In this document: positions 29,325-30,494 of the stretch, in pieces | Position numbering within the stretch: position 1 is the first letter of the stretch | How the letters are laid out: each line of letters opens with the position of its first letter | Assembly: GCA_032718475.1 (NCBI GenBank) | Contig: JAUCBJ010000955.1 | Coordinates: 1-30,494 of the forward strand | Direction of reading: 5' to 3' | DNA from: Nemertoderma westbladi | Taxonomy: Eukaryota; Xenacoelomorpha; Nemertodermatida; Nemertodermatidae | DNA: 30,494 nucleotides | Made by a program: the position numbers and the translations under genes | The notes under the pieces: generated by a model | Told to the model about the DNA's origin: nothing | The model's input: the letters and a program-made list of their open reading frames with translations, nothing else | The model's database searches: none

Positions 29325-29830
29325 ACTGTTGCTCTTGCAGCATCATTGCCATCTGCAAATCGATATTCACGACCACGTTGCATTTTCAAGTCTCTTGCTG
29401 CACATTTACAAAACTTATCGACAAACAACTTTACAAGTCCATTTGGTTCTTCCAGCTGAAAAGAGTAATCCACTACAAAGGCGGTCTTCATTTCACCATT
29501 GTTGAGGTCTTCATGTAACTGTGGAAGTATTTTAACCAATTCTGACTGCTTTGATTTTTCTACCATTTTTAAGAAAGGCATTGTTACTTTGTATGTGAAC
29601 CATTCTAGACTCTTCAACCCAATTTCAATAAGTGGATAGTCCAAGTACAACCTACATGCCTGAATAAGAACATTTGAACGAGTAGTAGAACTTAGAAGCT
29701 TATCAATGTCACTCAGTTGACTCGGGTGAGAATATTTTGCGTTTGCTGTCTTGGGCGAGCTGAACATCGAACTCTTCAAACAGGGACGACTGATGTCCAT
29801 CATTTGTTACCAATTTCTGGAATGCAGTGA
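29325..29830 (-). pseudogene. Unrecognised broken gene fused to the RTE endonuclease end
   Basis: A frame from 29803 reads through a balanced, protein-like segment (LIQACRLYLDYPLIEIGLKS, LEWFTYKVTMPFLKMVEKSK, ILPQLHEDLNNGEMKTAFVV, DLKMQRGREYRFADGNDAAR) and continues without a break into the RTE endonuclease. The true start is probably elsewhere: another frame just upstream reads DGHQSSLFEEFDVQLAQDSK before stopping near 29735, so a frameshift is likely. I do not recognise the domain; its sequence looks like a conserved helical protein, possibly of transposon origin. The join with RTE at about 29320 looks like an insertion or recombination boundary. Confidence 0.4.
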
Positions 29831-30128
29831 TAGCTGCAACAGTTATTATTATTATTGTTTATTGACAATTCTATTATTGTAGAGTTAATATACATACCAT
29901 AATACACAAATCAAATATATAAATACAAATTTAAAGTTCAATTATGGGCACAGTAGTCACCAGTTTATTTATGTTTGAATTGTATATGGATATTTAATTA
30001 TATAATTAAATTATTTGTATTAACTAATATTAAATATGCGTTTAATTATTTTTATTAATAACATAAATATACAAGATAATATCAAACATGTTCTGAAGAT
30101 CTAAATTATAAACAAATTTGGCGGCAGC

Positions 30129-30129
<1 letters not shown>
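29831..30129. other. AT-rich non-coding stretch
   Basis: TATTATTATTATTG microsatellite near 29847 and AT-rich sequence; no frame of note. Confidence 0.5.

Positions 30130-30158
<29 letters not shown>
30130..30158 (+). repeat. G29 homopolymer
   Basis: 29 consecutive G; the run may be assembly-limited. Confidence 0.9.
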
Positions 30159-30159
<1 letters not shown>

Positions 30160-30242
30160 TTAAAGTGCAAAAGGTGTATGTGGATCAATGCCATTTCTTT
30201 TTGTTTCGCCTGCCCTGTGAAAAAATCCTGGATCCGCCCCTG
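30159..30242 (-). mobile_element. Possible hAT-type terminus
   Basis: On the minus strand, from 30242 the sequence reads CAGGGGCGGATCCAGGATTT, a terminus style I associate with hAT elements in many animals, followed further in by the poly-G/C run. The opposite end and TSD were not found. Confidence 0.4.
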
Positions 30243-30494
30243 CTAATGACATGGGGCATTAGTTACAACAACGGCCCCCACGACCAATATTGCAAGGGCC
30301 CAACCTTTAAATATTTCTACAAACTCAAATATTTAATAATAGTCCTGAAGAGGTAATCCGAAATGCATTAACTCATTATTATTTAATTTGATTATTTTTA
30401 CCTTATTTATTAATAAAACCGTTTTTACTGTCATAATGTTAACCTAATAATTTAATATAATTTGACTGATAATATCTATAATTTTTTATTTCTT
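30243..30494. other. AT-rich right edge, no gene
   Basis: No coding or repeat signal worth naming; AATTTAATT-rich. Confidence 0.5.

Overview
The window looks like nuclear DNA of an animal, most likely a marine invertebrate. It is AT-rich, gene-poor and packed with transposon remains. Exons end at GT splice donors, RTE-type non-LTR retrotransposon pieces are frequent, and there are many nested inverted-repeat DNA transposons, minisatellites and long G/C homopolymers. No bacterial-style operons, rRNA, tRNA or CRISPR arrays were seen. The species cannot be fixed from the sequence alone.

Host genes are few. (1) A minus-strand first coding exon at 1059-1815 carries an N-terminal motif like that of GAF-domain cyclic-nucleotide phosphodiesterases (PDE5/6/10/11 group). 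(2) A minus-strand intronless reading frame at 5839-6571 ends in a Ras-binding-like domain resembling that of PI3-kinases. Its start has been split off by a 3.7-kb transposon, and the natural start codon now lies at 10270. (3) A plus-strand first coding exon at 26524-26707 encodes an RIIa dimerization/docking domain, most likely of a PKA type II regulatory subunit, and ends in a perfect GTGAGT donor. A further unrecognised, broken frame lies at about 29330-29830.

Almost everything else is mobile DNA, and several elements can be delimited to the base by target-site duplications (TSDs). 4069-5671 is a MULE-like element with a 9-bp TSD and minisatellite ends. 6572-10254 is a 3683-bp element with CAGTC ends, a 5-bp TSD and long arms full of TATCC-N6-GGATA palindromes; nested in it is an 806-bp hAT MITE (7125-7930, 8-bp TSD). 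10729-16857 is a foldback composite with a second 3.0-kb palindromic element (11049-14052) inserted in its left arm. 17341-23680 is a 6.3-kb element with roughly 1-kb arms, an 8-bp TSD and GGGGTATTTT arrays at its tips; nested in it is a second CAGTC-ended element (19409-21038, 5-bp TSD). 23711-23996 is a TA-flanked MITE.

The right end (27127-29330) records successive RTE insertions. These include a 65-bp micro-copy, an internally deleted minus-strand copy, and a plus-strand copy of a second family that entered the first and left a 94-bp duplication.

The most novel material is the pair of related CAGTC-ended, 5-bp-TSD transposon families, one of which split a reading frame that can be re-joined precisely in silico; the minisatellite-tipped inverted-repeat elements; and a 68-bp hairpin module that is single in two elements and tandemly repeated at 25104-25432.
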